From positions 1 through 53,773 of the forward strand of contig JAKPTE010000004.1 in NCBI GenBank assembly GCA_029571215.1: DNA of 53,773 bases. The letters are read 5' to 3'. Below the pieces are notes generated by a model. That model searched no databases and had not been told where the DNA came from. It saw only the letters and a list, made by a program, of their open reading frames with translations. Of this stretch, positions 9,519 through 18,416 are shown one piece after another. The position numbers and the translations under genes are program-made. This stretch comes from Bacteroidota bacterium. Its GTDB lineage: Bacteria > Bacteroidota > Bacteroidia > Bacteroidales > JAAYUG01. The first letter of the stretch is position 1, and each line of letters starts with the position of its first letter.

Positions 9519-12164
9519 TCAATGAAAGTAATGTTTTATTATGTGTTCTGCCCGGAATGCCATATCGGTTTGTTGGAGAATCTTGGCTTTTAGATCCGAT
9601 GGGTAGTTCGGATTCCTGATCAGGAATTCATTGACCGTGGCAACAGCTTCCGGTGAATTGTAGAGGGAGAAGGTTGCTTCAAGCCAGCGCTCGGGAAAGA
9701 AGATGTCGCCTGTATTCCTGATTTTTTCCAGCATCTCAAGGGAGGTATGCAGGTACCTAACAGAGGTGTTTTGCCGGAGAGGATGGTGCAGAAAGGAAAG
9801 GGCCGTCAGCACCCAGGGTTCATGTTCCCTGTTCTTGGGACAGGACAGGGATGCAAAGTAGCTGTCACGTTCGGCAATCTCAGGCGAAAGGGCTGGAAGA
9901 ATGAACTGCATGCGGGCTTTCTCGTCCGGATTACTGCATTCTTCTATTCTTTTTAGAAGGATGGATTTCCAGTGTGCCGAATCGCGTAAGCCCAGTTCGA
10001 GGGCGATACGGTTTTTGTCTTTTTCATCCGGTGTAAATCCGGGTAAAACCAGACTACCTTCCAGGATTTGCCGGCATGTTTCCATTGCTTCCTTCGACTC
10101 CATCACGGAAAGCCAGGAAAAAAAGAAGGTTCTTTTGCTTTCTTTTTCTGCACGTTGCATTTGCGTCCACAGGATATGTTCTACTTTACGATTGTATTTT
10201 CCCCTTACAGAAGGAGGTAACATCTGCCAGTATGTCCGGGTGAGATATTTCTGAAGCCGGCTTGAAAGAAGAGGTTCTTTTTCAATCTGCAGGGTGTGCA
10301 AAAGGTTCCTGAAAAAGATCTCCGGATGGATGGAGTCTGCCAGGAGGTTCTCATACAACATTATCCAGAGAGAAGCCCGTGTTACCGGTCTGGTATCATC
10401 ATTGCTGGCCAGAAATGCAAAACAGGAGTCAAGAATCTTTTTATCAGGCAGAATAATGCCATAGGTGGTTCCATCAGGATTTGGCAAGGGAACGGATCTG
10501 GTAGTCACAAGTTCTGAAAGAATCAGATTTGCTGTGGTTCTGTTCAGGAAGATACTGTCGCAGGAAATAAATTTTCCTTTGCTTACCCAGGCAATTTTTA
10601 CATACTGAGGTAGTATATGCGCGTCACCACTGTGTTTTCTGTGAGTTATTCTGATAATCGGTCGTTCCTTTTCTGTCCTGACCCGGAAAATGATCTCAGG
10701 AACTCCGGAACCATGCAGCCATGCGTTGGTCCAATTCTTTACGGATGTTTCCGGAAGGGAAGGAAGATGGGTAGCCAGATCTTTCCAACCGGCTGTACCA
10801 TAGGGGTGTTCCGAAAGATATTCCCTGAGGGCCTGCCGGAAGACGTCTTCTCCTGCCAGCTTTTCAAGTTGCATGATGGCAATGGGAGCTTTATGGTAGA
10901 TGATGTTTCCATAGAGGGATCCGGCTATGTTCAGATTTACCAGTTTCTGTGCGATGGGATTGGTTCCCTGTGTACGGTCAATATCATAGGATGGCGGATA
11001 ATGGGCGAGGAGAAACCGGAGCCGGAAATCTTCCTTAAGAAACAGGTACCCGGTAATTTTATCGGCCATAAAACCTGCAAACACTTCCTTCATCCAGACT
11101 TCATCGAACCAGGGCATGGTAACATAATCGCCAAACCAGATATGGGCCGTTTCGTGGGCTATCAGATTGGCTCTTTCCATCAGATCATCTGCAGAAGGGT
11201 TTTCTGCAAGAAAGACACGGCTGGCATTAAGAAAAATACATCCCGGATGTTCCATTCCCCCGTATTGAAACGACGGTATGGCCACCAGATCATATTTGGG
11301 AAAGGGGTATGCAATACCGGTGTACCGTTCCATGAAACAAAGGGAGGAATCAGCGAGGCGGGAAATTGCAGCAGCATTGTTTCTAATTTTCTTTACATCA
11401 TTTTCCCTGTGGTATAGAACCATCGGGTGCTTTGTGTTGCGAAAAGAAATAGTGTCAAACCGGCCTGCTGCAAAGGCAAACAGGTAAACGGGAAGGGGTG
11501 GGGTTTCATCAAATAGCAACTCGGTGTACTCTGGATTCAAGGTATCTTTCAGGAGCAAGGGGCTGTTGGTAACGGCTTTCCAATGGCCGGGAATGCGAAG
11601 CCTTAACTGAAAAGTACCCTTGAGCCCGGGCTGATCAATGCAGGGGAACAAGGTACGCGCCCTGTCGGGAACCAGCAGGGTATAGAGATAGTCATCATTT
11701 CTGTTCAACGACAAATCCCCGGCAACAAATTCAATGTCCAGTGCATTGGTATCGGCAGTGAAATTTCCGGGGAATACTATCAGATGTTCGTCCCTGAAAG
11801 CAAAACGGGCAGGTTTATCGTTCAGGTTTACGGAAAGAAGTCGGGAGCTGTCTTCCTTGAAATCCAGTATCAAAGGATCAGATAACCTTTTACGCGTGAA
11901 GCGGAGGGAAAGAAATCCGTTTACCGGTCTGGAGGATTTTTCCGGTATTGTAAAAGATAGAGAGTACCGAAGGTTTCGAAGATCCGATTCGCGGTAATGG
12001 GCCAGTTCAAGGGATACTCCTGTTCCCGGATGATACGGATTAAAACCAGGCTGGCAGGACGAAAGAACGATTATCAGGACAAGAGGAAATAAAGAGAGAA
12101 TCGTTGTTCTTTTTCCGTCAGGCACATCCGTAAATTTCGGGTCCGGCTTTTTATCCGGTATCAC
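9519..12164 (-). CDS. M1-family zinc metallo-aminopeptidase, lipoprotein
   Basis: 881 residues. Start codon GTG, overlapping the stop of the upstream kinase gene by 4 nt (GTGA). The N-terminus has a hydrophobic stretch and lipobox VLSSC (Cys37), so it should be lipid-anchored outside the cytoplasm. M1 hallmarks: YGGMEH (291-296, equivalent to GAMEN), zinc motif HETAH (327-331), and the third ligand Glu350, exactly 18 residues after His331, in WMKEVFAGF. An N-terminal beta domain precedes the catalytic domain, and a long helical C-terminal domain follows (about 500-880). It should remove N-terminal amino acids from peptides in the periplasm or at the surface. Translational coupling to a sensor kinase is unusual for a peptidase. 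Confidence 0.94.
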   Translation of the reverse strand: MIPDKKPDPKFTDVPDGKRTTILSLFPLVLIIVLSSCQPGFNPYHPGTGVSLELAHYRESDLRNLRYSLSFTIPEKSSRPVNGFLSLRFTRKRLSDPLILDFKEDSSRLLSVNLNDKPARFAFRDEHLIVFPGNFTADTNALDIEFVAGDLSLNRNDDYLYTLLVPDRARTLFPCIDQPGLKGTFQLRLRIPGHWKAVTNSPLLLKDTLNPEYTELLFDETPPLPVYLFAFAAGRFDTISFRNTKHPMVLYHRENDVKKIRNNAAAISRLADSSLCFMERYTGIAYPFPKYDLVAIPSFQYGGMEHPGCIFLNASRVFLAENPSADDLMERANLIAHETAHIWFGDYVTMPWFDEVWMKEVFAGFMADKITGYLFLKEDFRLRFLLAHYPPSYDIDRTQGTNPIAQKLVNLNIAGSLYGNIIYHKAPIAIMQLEKLAGEDVFRQALREYLSEHPYGTAGWKDLATHLPSLPETSVKNWTNAWLHGSGVPEIIFRVRTEKERPIIRITHRKHSGDAHILPQYVKIAWVSKGKFISCDSIFLNRTTANLILSELVTTRSVPLPNPDGTTYGIILPDKKILDSCFAFLASNDDTRPVTRASLWIMLYENLLADSIHPEIFFRNLLHTLQIEKEPLLSSRLQKYLTRTYWQMLPPSVRGKYNRKVEHILWTQMQRAEKESKRTFFFSWLSVMESKEAMETCRQILEGSLVLPGFTPDEKDKNRIALELGLRDSAHWKSILLKRIEECSNPDEKARMQFILPALSPEIAERDSYFASLSCPKNREHEPWVLTALSFLHHPLRQNTSVRYLHTSLEMLEKIRNTGDIFFPERWLEATFSLYNSPEAVATVNEFLIRNPNYPSDLKAKILQQTDMAFRAEHIIKHYFH

Positions 12165-15100
12165 GGCAGTTTTTTCTTTTTTAGTACCGTTTCAATAGTA
12201 TCCATGAGTTTTTCAGAAGTGATGGGTTTTGCAACATACCCGTCAAAGCCTTCCGCGAGAATGCGCTGTTCATCGCCCGACATGGCATAGGCTGTTTGTG
12301 CAACTACCGGCAGGGAGGGGCATTTTTTTCTGATTTCCTTCAATGCTTCTGTGCCGCTCATTCCGGGCATTTTGATGTCCATCAGTACCAGGTCGATATC
12401 ACTGTTTTGCAGACAGATATCTACTGCTTCCCTGCCATTGGAAGCGCGAAGAATAGTAAAGTTAGCATTGGCAAAGAGTTCCCTCAGGTAAATAAAGTTG
12501 ATCTCATCGTCTTCCGCAATGAGGATTTTCAGTTGCAGTTCATTGGATGAAGAAGAAAAATGTGCATCTGAAATTTGTTCAGCGGTTTCAGTGTATATTT
12601 TACAGGGAAGGGAAACAGTAAAAATAGAACCTTTTCCTGGTTCCGATTCCACGCGTATTGTACCTCCCAGCAGTTCGGCGTAGGCTTTTGCAATGGCCAG
12701 TCCGAGGCCCAGACCTCCTTTACGCACAGCCACATCCCCTTCCACACGGCCAAAGCGGTCAAAGATCCTGTTGTGGAATTTCGGGTCGATGCCGATACCG
12801 GTATCTTCGACATAAAAATCAATTTCATTGCTGCCCGCAAGGCGATAACCGAATTTCACATACCCCTTTTCGGTATATTTTATTCCGTTAGAAATGAGAT
12901 TTGTCAAAATTTGCTGGAGTTTTACCTCGTCTGTCTCGATGAAGACATTTTTTTCTGGTTCAGATGATTCGTAAACCAGCCTTATGTCTTTTTCCTCGGG
13001 AATGGTTATTTGAATTCGTTCATGAAGTGACCTCATCAGATGGTCAATATCCGTTTTTGTCATAGACGGTGCAATCTGTCCGGTTTCAATCCGTGAGATT
13101 TCGATGATGTCGTCGATGACCGAAAGCAGGTATTGGCCGCTTTTCTGAATAATTTCAATAAACTCATGTTTTTTCTCCTGGCTGTAAGATTCTCCGTCCA
13201 GAAGTTGAGTGAATCCCATGATGGCATTCATCGGGGTACGGATTTCATGCGAAAGGTTGGCCAGGAATGCTGATTTCAGTCGGTCAGATTCTTCCGCTCT
13301 TTCTTTGGCGCGGATGAGTTCTTCTGTAATTTTTCTCTTGGCAGTAATGTCTTCCTTAATAGCTACAAAATGTGAAATAGTTCCATTTTCGTCGGCAACT
13401 GGCGAAATAATGGCACTTTCCCAGTACAGTTGTCCATTTTTCTTCTTATTGAGAAATTCACCTACCCAATCTTTCCCTGATAAAATAGTATCCCAGAGGT
13501 TTTTATAATACGATTTGTCGTGATATCCTGATTTCAAAATCCGGGGATTCATTCCAATGGCTTCCTCAGCGGAATACCCTGTAGTTAATGTAAACGTCTG
13601 ATTGACATATTCAATTCTTCCGTAGCGGTTAACAATGACGATGCAAACCGGGCTTTGTTCGACCGATGCTCCAAGAAGACGAAGTTTTTCTTCAGCCTGC
13701 TTTTTAAACGTAATGTCCTGGTAAATTGCCATTTCATGCCTGGTTCCATCCCAGAATAATTCTTTACGGTAAACATGGAGGGTACGGGATTTTCCGTCTT
13801 TGCAAAAAATCTCCAATTCATACTGTTCGTCGGTGAATTGGCGCGATTGCCTTGCCTGCTTTCGTTGTTCATGTTCCAGGAGGGATTTTTCTGCATAATA
13901 GCTTTTGATCGGCGCAGAAAGGTATTCTTCAAACGATTCAAAACCAAATATTTTTAAAAATTCGCGGTTTACGAATTTTGTTTTTCCGTCGGATGATACA
14001 ATCCGGATACCGAAAGGAGATTCCTCCAGCGTACGTCTGAAATTTTCCTCAGACTGCTGCAAGGCCAGTTCGGTTTTTTTCCTTTCCGTAATATCCTCAT
14101 ATGTGCCAAGAACACCGATGATTTCATTTGCCGTATTCCGTAAAGGCACTTTGCTGGTTTTGAGCCAGATGGTATCGCCCTCCGGAGTGGTTTGTGGCTC
14201 TTCATACTGTAGCTTGGGAATTCCGGTTTCCATCACTTCCCTGTCGTCGCGACGGTAAAGTTCCGCTTCTTTGGCCCATCCCATATCGAAATCTGTCTTT
14301 CCGGTGAGATCCTCCGGATTTTTCAGTCCGGCGTCGGTAGCGAAAGGTCGGTTGCAGCCCAGATAGACGGAATTCCTGTCTTTCCAGAAAACGCGCACGG
14401 GAATGGTATCAAGGATTTCCTTCAGCAGGAGTTGAGATTCCCTGATTTTGATTTCCCGTTCCTCAATCTCTTTCTGGTGAACTCTTTCATTGGTCTGATC
14501 CCTGAAAACCAGAACCACTCCAAGGACAGTGTTTTCATCGCTTCGAATGGGCGCTCCGCTGTCGGCTACAGGTATTTCCCTGCCATCCTTAGCCAGCAGG
14601 AGGGTATGGTTGGCCAGCCCGACTATAGTTCCTTTACGGAGAACCCTTTCAACAGGGTTTTCAACCGGCAGCCGGGTTTCTTCGTTTACGATGCAAAAAA
14701 CTTCTTCTATTTTTCTGCCCTTTGCTTCTGTCTCTTTCCATCCTGTAAGCTGCTCAGCCACATGGTTCATGTGCATTATTTCTCCCATCCGGTTGGTTGT
14801 GATAACCGCATCACCTATGCTGTACAGGGATGTACGGAAGAGGGATTCTTTGGCTCTCAGTTCATTTTCGGTCGTTTTGAAGGCAGTTATGTCCCTAATG
14901 AAGCCTCCAACCCCTGTCTTTCCATTACCAAGGGGCACTGGAAATTTCAGGGTTTCAAACCACCTCTCTTCGTGATGCTCAATGAAAGAAACCAATTTTC
15001 CTTTTTTCAGGGCTTCTTCATCTGAAATTTTACATTGTCTGGCCAGGGATTCCGCCATCAGTTCATCATCTTTCCGGCCGAGAATCTCTTTTCGCTTTTT

Positions 15101-15610
15101 CCCGAGGAATTTTTCGTAGGCTTCATTTACCAGAACGTACCGGAACGATTCGTCCTTTAAGAAAACTAAAGTTGGAGTGGAGTTCAGAAAAATCAGGTTT
15201 TGAATCGCATTCGACCTGGCATTCCTCTCAACCGTCTTCAGCCGGAAAAGTGTTCTGACCGCCGAAAGCAGTTCATCCGGTGCCACAGGCTCTGAAAGGC
15301 ACAGGTCAGCGGTTCCTTCAGGTAGGATGGTAGATGAAGCGTTTTCAACCTTTGGGTAAATCAGAATTCTGGGAATACGGGATGTTGATTCCGTATTTTT
15401 CAATTGTGTGCAGATGCGGATGGCCTCATGAACAGCATATCTGAAAGATACCAGAAAAATATCGGGATGCAGTTTTATTTCCCGGAAAGCATCTTTCTCT
15501 GAGATCACTTCGGTAACACATTTGTCTTTCAACCAATTTTTCAAGCGACCGGTTTGTTCTGCATCATCGCAAATAACCAGTACCAGCGGAAGATTCGTGT
15601 GAGACGACAT
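12161..15610 (-). CDS. Multi-PAS hybrid sensor histidine kinase with C-terminal receiver
   Basis: 1149 residues, no transmembrane helix seen, so probably soluble. The N-terminus (about 8-125) folds like a response-regulator receiver (LVLVICDD, then PDIFLVSF) but lacks the phosphoacceptor Asp. About five PAS domains follow (roughly 135-250, 255-375, 390-510, 515-640, 640-770). The HisKA domain has FLANLSHEIRTPMNAIMGF with phospho-His788. The HATPase_c domain has the N box (TNLISNGIKYTEKG), G1 (EDTGIGI) and G2 (GGLGLGLAIAK). A typical receiver ends the protein (about 1027-1149) with acidic IAEDDE, phosphoacceptor Asp1078 in LMDIKMPG, and the Lys in AKPIT. It would sense an unknown cytoplasmic signal and pass phosphate to its own receiver or onward. 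The M1 aminopeptidase gene overlaps its stop by 4 nt. Confidence 0.95.
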   Translation of the reverse strand: MSSHTNLPLVLVICDDAEQTGRLKNWLKDKCVTEVISEKDAFREIKLHPDIFLVSFRYAVHEAIRICTQLKNTESTSRIPRILIYPKVENASSTILPEGTADLCLSEPVAPDELLSAVRTLFRLKTVERNARSNAIQNLIFLNSTPTLVFLKDESFRYVLVNEAYEKFLGKKRKEILGRKDDELMAESLARQCKISDEEALKKGKLVSFIEHHEERWFETLKFPVPLGNGKTGVGGFIRDITAFKTTENELRAKESLFRTSLYSIGDAVITTNRMGEIMHMNHVAEQLTGWKETEAKGRKIEEVFCIVNEETRLPVENPVERVLRKGTIVGLANHTLLLAKDGREIPVADSGAPIRSDENTVLGVVLVFRDQTNERVHQKEIEEREIKIRESQLLLKEILDTIPVRVFWKDRNSVYLGCNRPFATDAGLKNPEDLTGKTDFDMGWAKEAELYRRDDREVMETGIPKLQYEEPQTTPEGDTIWLKTSKVPLRNTANEIIGVLGTYEDITERKKTELALQQSEENFRRTLEESPFGIRIVSSDGKTKFVNREFLKIFGFESFEEYLSAPIKSYYAEKSLLEHEQRKQARQSRQFTDEQYELEIFCKDGKSRTLHVYRKELFWDGTRHEMAIYQDITFKKQAEEKLRLLGASVEQSPVCIVIVNRYGRIEYVNQTFTLTTGYSAEEAIGMNPRILKSGYHDKSYYKNLWDTILSGKDWVGEFLNKKKNGQLYWESAIISPVADENGTISHFVAIKEDITAKRKITEELIRAKERAEESDRLKSAFLANLSHEIRTPMNAIMGFTQLLDGESYSQEKKHEFIEIIQKSGQYLLSVIDDIIEISRIETGQIAPSMTKTDIDHLMRSLHERIQITIPEEKDIRLVYESSEPEKNVFIETDEVKLQQILTNLISNGIKYTEKGYVKFGYRLAGSNEIDFYVEDTGIGIDPKFHNRIFDRFGRVEGDVAVRKGGLGLGLAIAKAYAELLGGTIRVESEPGKGSIFTVSLPCKIYTETAEQISDAHFSSSSNELQLKILIAEDDEINFIYLRELFANANFTILRASNGREAVDICLQNSDIDLVLMDIKMPGMSGTEALKEIRKKCPSLPVVAQTAYAMSGDEQRILAEGFDGYVAKPITSEKLMDTIETVLKKKKLP

Positions 15611-15770
15611 ATCTGATTTTATCTGAGAATAAAAGTCGAAGATAAAAATGATTTTTTAGTTAAATAGGGTTATAGTGAGATTCTGAATTCAGGTACAAAA
15701 ATCAACAAAAAAATTATTGGTTTGTTTTATATTTAATATTCATTTCAATCAACCCTTTAAAGCATTCGCC

Positions 15771-17288
15771 ATGAAAAAATCGGAACCATCCTCGTTTACC
15801 CGTAGGCAGTTTATCCGCACTTCCGCTGCGGGGGCTGCATCGGTGCTGATACTTCCGTCAACCGGTTTCAAGCCAGGGACATCTAGGAAGCCGGTTAAAC
15901 GTCTTTTGGGCCGGACCGGTTTTGAGGCAACCACCTTTGGTTTAGGAGGACAGGCTTCAATTCAATGGACTCCGGAAGGGATAAAGCCTGCTGAAATCAT
16001 TGTAAAGGCTTACCGAAAAGGAGTGAATTATTTTGACACATCGAACCTGTATGCACGCAGCCAGGAACATTACGGGGAAGCTTTCCGCATGCTGGGTCTC
16101 GTGCCGGGTCTTCCCAATTACAGCGAGAAGGCGCGTCGCTCCATTTTCCTGACCACCAAGACCCACCTGAGATGGGGTAAGGGTGATGATACCATTGAAG
16201 GAGTCAGCAACTGGACAGGAGGGCCTCAGGGTTCCCACACAGCGGATGATATTCGGCGGTCGCTCACACAAATCTTCGGTGACGGAAAGGGGTATTACCC
16301 ACCGGATGCCTGGCTGGATATGGTACTTATCCACAGTCTTACTACCATTCAGGAAGTAGATGCCTTATATACGGGATATGATAACCCCGATCCGAAAGCT
16401 GAACGAATTGGTGCTCTGGCTGTTTTGCGGGATTTTCGTGATGGCACCAATCGTACCGGGCTCAATCCGAAAGAAGAAAAACTGATCCGCCATATTGGTT
16501 TCTCAGGGCATTATAACCCGGCCGTGATGATGGAAATGATCCGGCGCGATAAGGAGAACCTGCTGGATGCCATGCTGGTTGCTATCAATCCCAACGACAA
16601 GCTGATGTTTAACATGCAGTACAATGTTATCCCGGTAGCAAAAGCGAAGAATATGGGGATAATTGCCATGAAGGTTTTTGCTGACGGAGCTATGTACACA
16701 AAGCCTGCCCACTGGACCCAGGGACCACATGAGGTTGTCCGTTTTGCCAGGAACAGGGAGTTGAATCCGTCATCACTTATCCTTTACGCTCTTACTACTC
16801 CCGGGGTTCACACAGCCATCATCGGAATTGGTCAGATCAGCGACAACCCCGAAGAATGCCAGATTGAGCAGAATATGGCTTCTGCCCAGATTGCCCCTGA
16901 TGGATTGTCGGAATCGGACCGGATGGAAATTGAAAAAATGACCGCGAGGGTAAAAGACGGCAAGACTAATTATTTCCAGATGGAATACAACGGGCTTACC
17001 CCACCTTCTTCTTTCTCGGTGGAACAGGAAAACAGGGACGGAAAAAGGCTGGTTCGGGTGAAGTGGAATACGGCCTATGCTGGTGATGCACCCATTGCTT
17101 CGTATGAACTCTGGCGGGATGGGCAAAAGGCGTTGCAGATACCTTTTGTTCCGCAGATAACCAATGACCCCTTCGTAATGGAAGAATACCTTCAGGACAG
17201 AGAACCGCACAAATACTTCATGAAAACAGTGGATGCCAGGGGAAGGGAAGCCTCATGCGATGTTACAGTTCTGGAAGGGATGGTTTAA
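15771..17288 (+). CDS. Exported aldo/keto reductase with C-terminal Fn3-like domain
   Basis: 505 residues from the ATG at 15771. An upstream in-frame start at 15717 would place 18 extra residues before the signal and is less likely. The N-terminus SSFTRRQFIRTSAAGAA is a twin-arginine (Tat) signal with RR at 11-12. The AKR catalytic tetrad is visible: Asp89 and Tyr94 in NYFDTSNLYA, Lys130 in TTKTH, His188 in VLIHSL. The AKR barrel ends near residue 395. The last about 110 residues resemble a fibronectin type III domain (RVKWNTAYAGDAPIASYELWRDG). Family members reduce aldehydes or ketones with NADPH; Tat export would fit folding with a bound cofactor in the cytoplasm. The substrate is unknown. 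The gene is divergent from the hybrid kinase gene, with about 160 nt of AT-rich DNA between them. Confidence 0.9.
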   Translation: MKKSEPSSFTRRQFIRTSAAGAASVLILPSTGFKPGTSRKPVKRLLGRTGFEATTFGLGGQASIQWTPEGIKPAEIIVKAYRKGVNYFDTSNLYARSQEHYGEAFRMLGLVPGLPNYSEKARRSIFLTTKTHLRWGKGDDTIEGVSNWTGGPQGSHTADDIRRSLTQIFGDGKGYYPPDAWLDMVLIHSLTTIQEVDALYTGYDNPDPKAERIGALAVLRDFRDGTNRTGLNPKEEKLIRHIGFSGHYNPAVMMEMIRRDKENLLDAMLVAINPNDKLMFNMQYNVIPVAKAKNMGIIAMKVFADGAMYTKPAHWTQGPHEVVRFARNRELNPSSLILYALTTPGVHTAIIGIGQISDNPEECQIEQNMASAQIAPDGLSESDRMEIEKMTARVKDGKTNYFQMEYNGLTPPSSFSVEQENRDGKRLVRVKWNTAYAGDAPIASYELWRDGQKALQIPFVPQITNDPFVMEEYLQDREPHKYFMKTVDARGREASCDVTVLEGMV

Positions 17289-17354
17289 AAATCGGTTTGC
17301 CTTATGCAGAGGGAAGTTGGTTGAAAAAAGTCAATGAACGTTATATAACGAAGG

Positions 17355-18407
17355 TTAGATCAGAGTAAAATCGTTAAAAAGAATGTTCTCTGCAATTCGT
17401 TTTGCCTGAGCGTTGTTATCCTGAAGGCTGAGGATAAACGCGTTTAGTGTAGCAGGAATAAAGGGGTGCTTCCTGAATATTCTCCGTAACGGATCGCGGG
17501 AATGGAGACCTGCGGCTAAAAACGTGAACCTGCCATCCCATGCCATTTTACGTGCTCTGGTAATAAGGGGGTCCAAAGCATCGGTTGTGGGGTTGCTAGC
17601 TGCAAAATAACGAACGTACAAGGTTCGTAAAGGTTTTCCTTTCCGTGGAGGTAGGGGAAGAGGGAGGAAAAGATGGAAAAACTGCCACAGGCGGATAACC
17701 AGACCAGTTGCGAACGACCAGTCTTCCACCACATTCTGCCGGAAACCTGAAACATCCTGCAGAACGATAGATGCATGCCGAACATTGTTTTTCCATGCCG
17801 AAAGAATAACTGTATCCTGCAGGGATTCGGCCGACAAAAGCGGTCCAAAGCTGTACCGTGCATACCAATTATTGAAAAACGAGAGCAAATCGGCCGATGG
17901 TTCTTCCGTCAGGATCTGATAGCGGGTTGTGCCTCTGTACCTTCGTTTTGGCAAGAGATTGTACTGAACAAAATGTCCGGCAGGTACCAGGAAGGGAAGT
18001 CCGGCCCTGCCTCCCATCAGGCTGATAACCTTTGCATTTCCTTTCAGGGCTGTGGCATAAAGTATATCCCATTTCTGGCTGAGGGCATATTGCAGAAAGG
18101 TATATAGCAGACGGTACAGGGCAGTTGAGCCACGAAAGTCGGGATGAATTTTTATGTCGCGTATTACTCCGATCTCCTGCACTTTGCCCTGCAGAACGGC
18201 AGGGTGCCTGGCAATGGTAAGCACACCGGCAATCCGATTTCCTGATTCGGCCAACATGGTTTTGAACGGGCCAATTCTCCTGTTAATGGCGAAAAAATCC
18301 GGAATTCTTTCTACGCGAATGGTGAGGTTTCCACGCATAGGCGCTTCCCTGTTCAGTTGCTGCAGGGCTTCGTTGTCAGCTTCCGTGGCTTCGCGAATAA
18401 AAATCAT
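17355..18407 (-). CDS. GNAT-family N-acetyltransferase-like protein
   Basis: 350 residues. The N-terminal half has the GNAT fold: IREATEADNEALQQLN at the start, and the acetyl-CoA region IRDIKIHPDFRGSTALYRLL (82-101), where the usual R-x-x-G-x-G/A loop is present in altered form (RGSTA). The second half has no clear match and may be a second, degenerate GNAT-like domain. The substrate is unknown. It begins 9 nt after the stop of the secreted PHP gene and is probably co-transcribed with it. It converges on the AKR gene; a 12-nt palindrome (CGTTATATAACG, 17339-17350) lies between them, with no clear terminator. Confidence 0.72.
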   Translation of the reverse strand: MIFIREATEADNEALQQLNREAPMRGNLTIRVERIPDFFAINRRIGPFKTMLAESGNRIAGVLTIARHPAVLQGKVQEIGVIRDIKIHPDFRGSTALYRLLYTFLQYALSQKWDILYATALKGNAKVISLMGGRAGLPFLVPAGHFVQYNLLPKRRYRGTTRYQILTEEPSADLLSFFNNWYARYSFGPLLSAESLQDTVILSAWKNNVRHASIVLQDVSGFRQNVVEDWSFATGLVIRLWQFFHLFLPLPLPPRKGKPLRTLYVRYFAASNPTTDALDPLITRARKMAWDGRFTFLAAGLHSRDPLRRIFRKHPFIPATLNAFILSLQDNNAQAKRIAENILFNDFTLI

Positions 18408-18416
18408 CGCCTATCA

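Noticed and set aside
10617-11417. A 266-codon open frame antisense to the M1 aminopeptidase gene
   Set aside because: No recognisable domain; it overlaps the conserved HETAH and GGMEH coding region of the real gene.
17339-17350. Palindrome CGTTATATAACG between convergent genes as an operator or terminator
   Set aside because: Short, AT-rich and not near a promoter; no T-tract follows. Likely chance.
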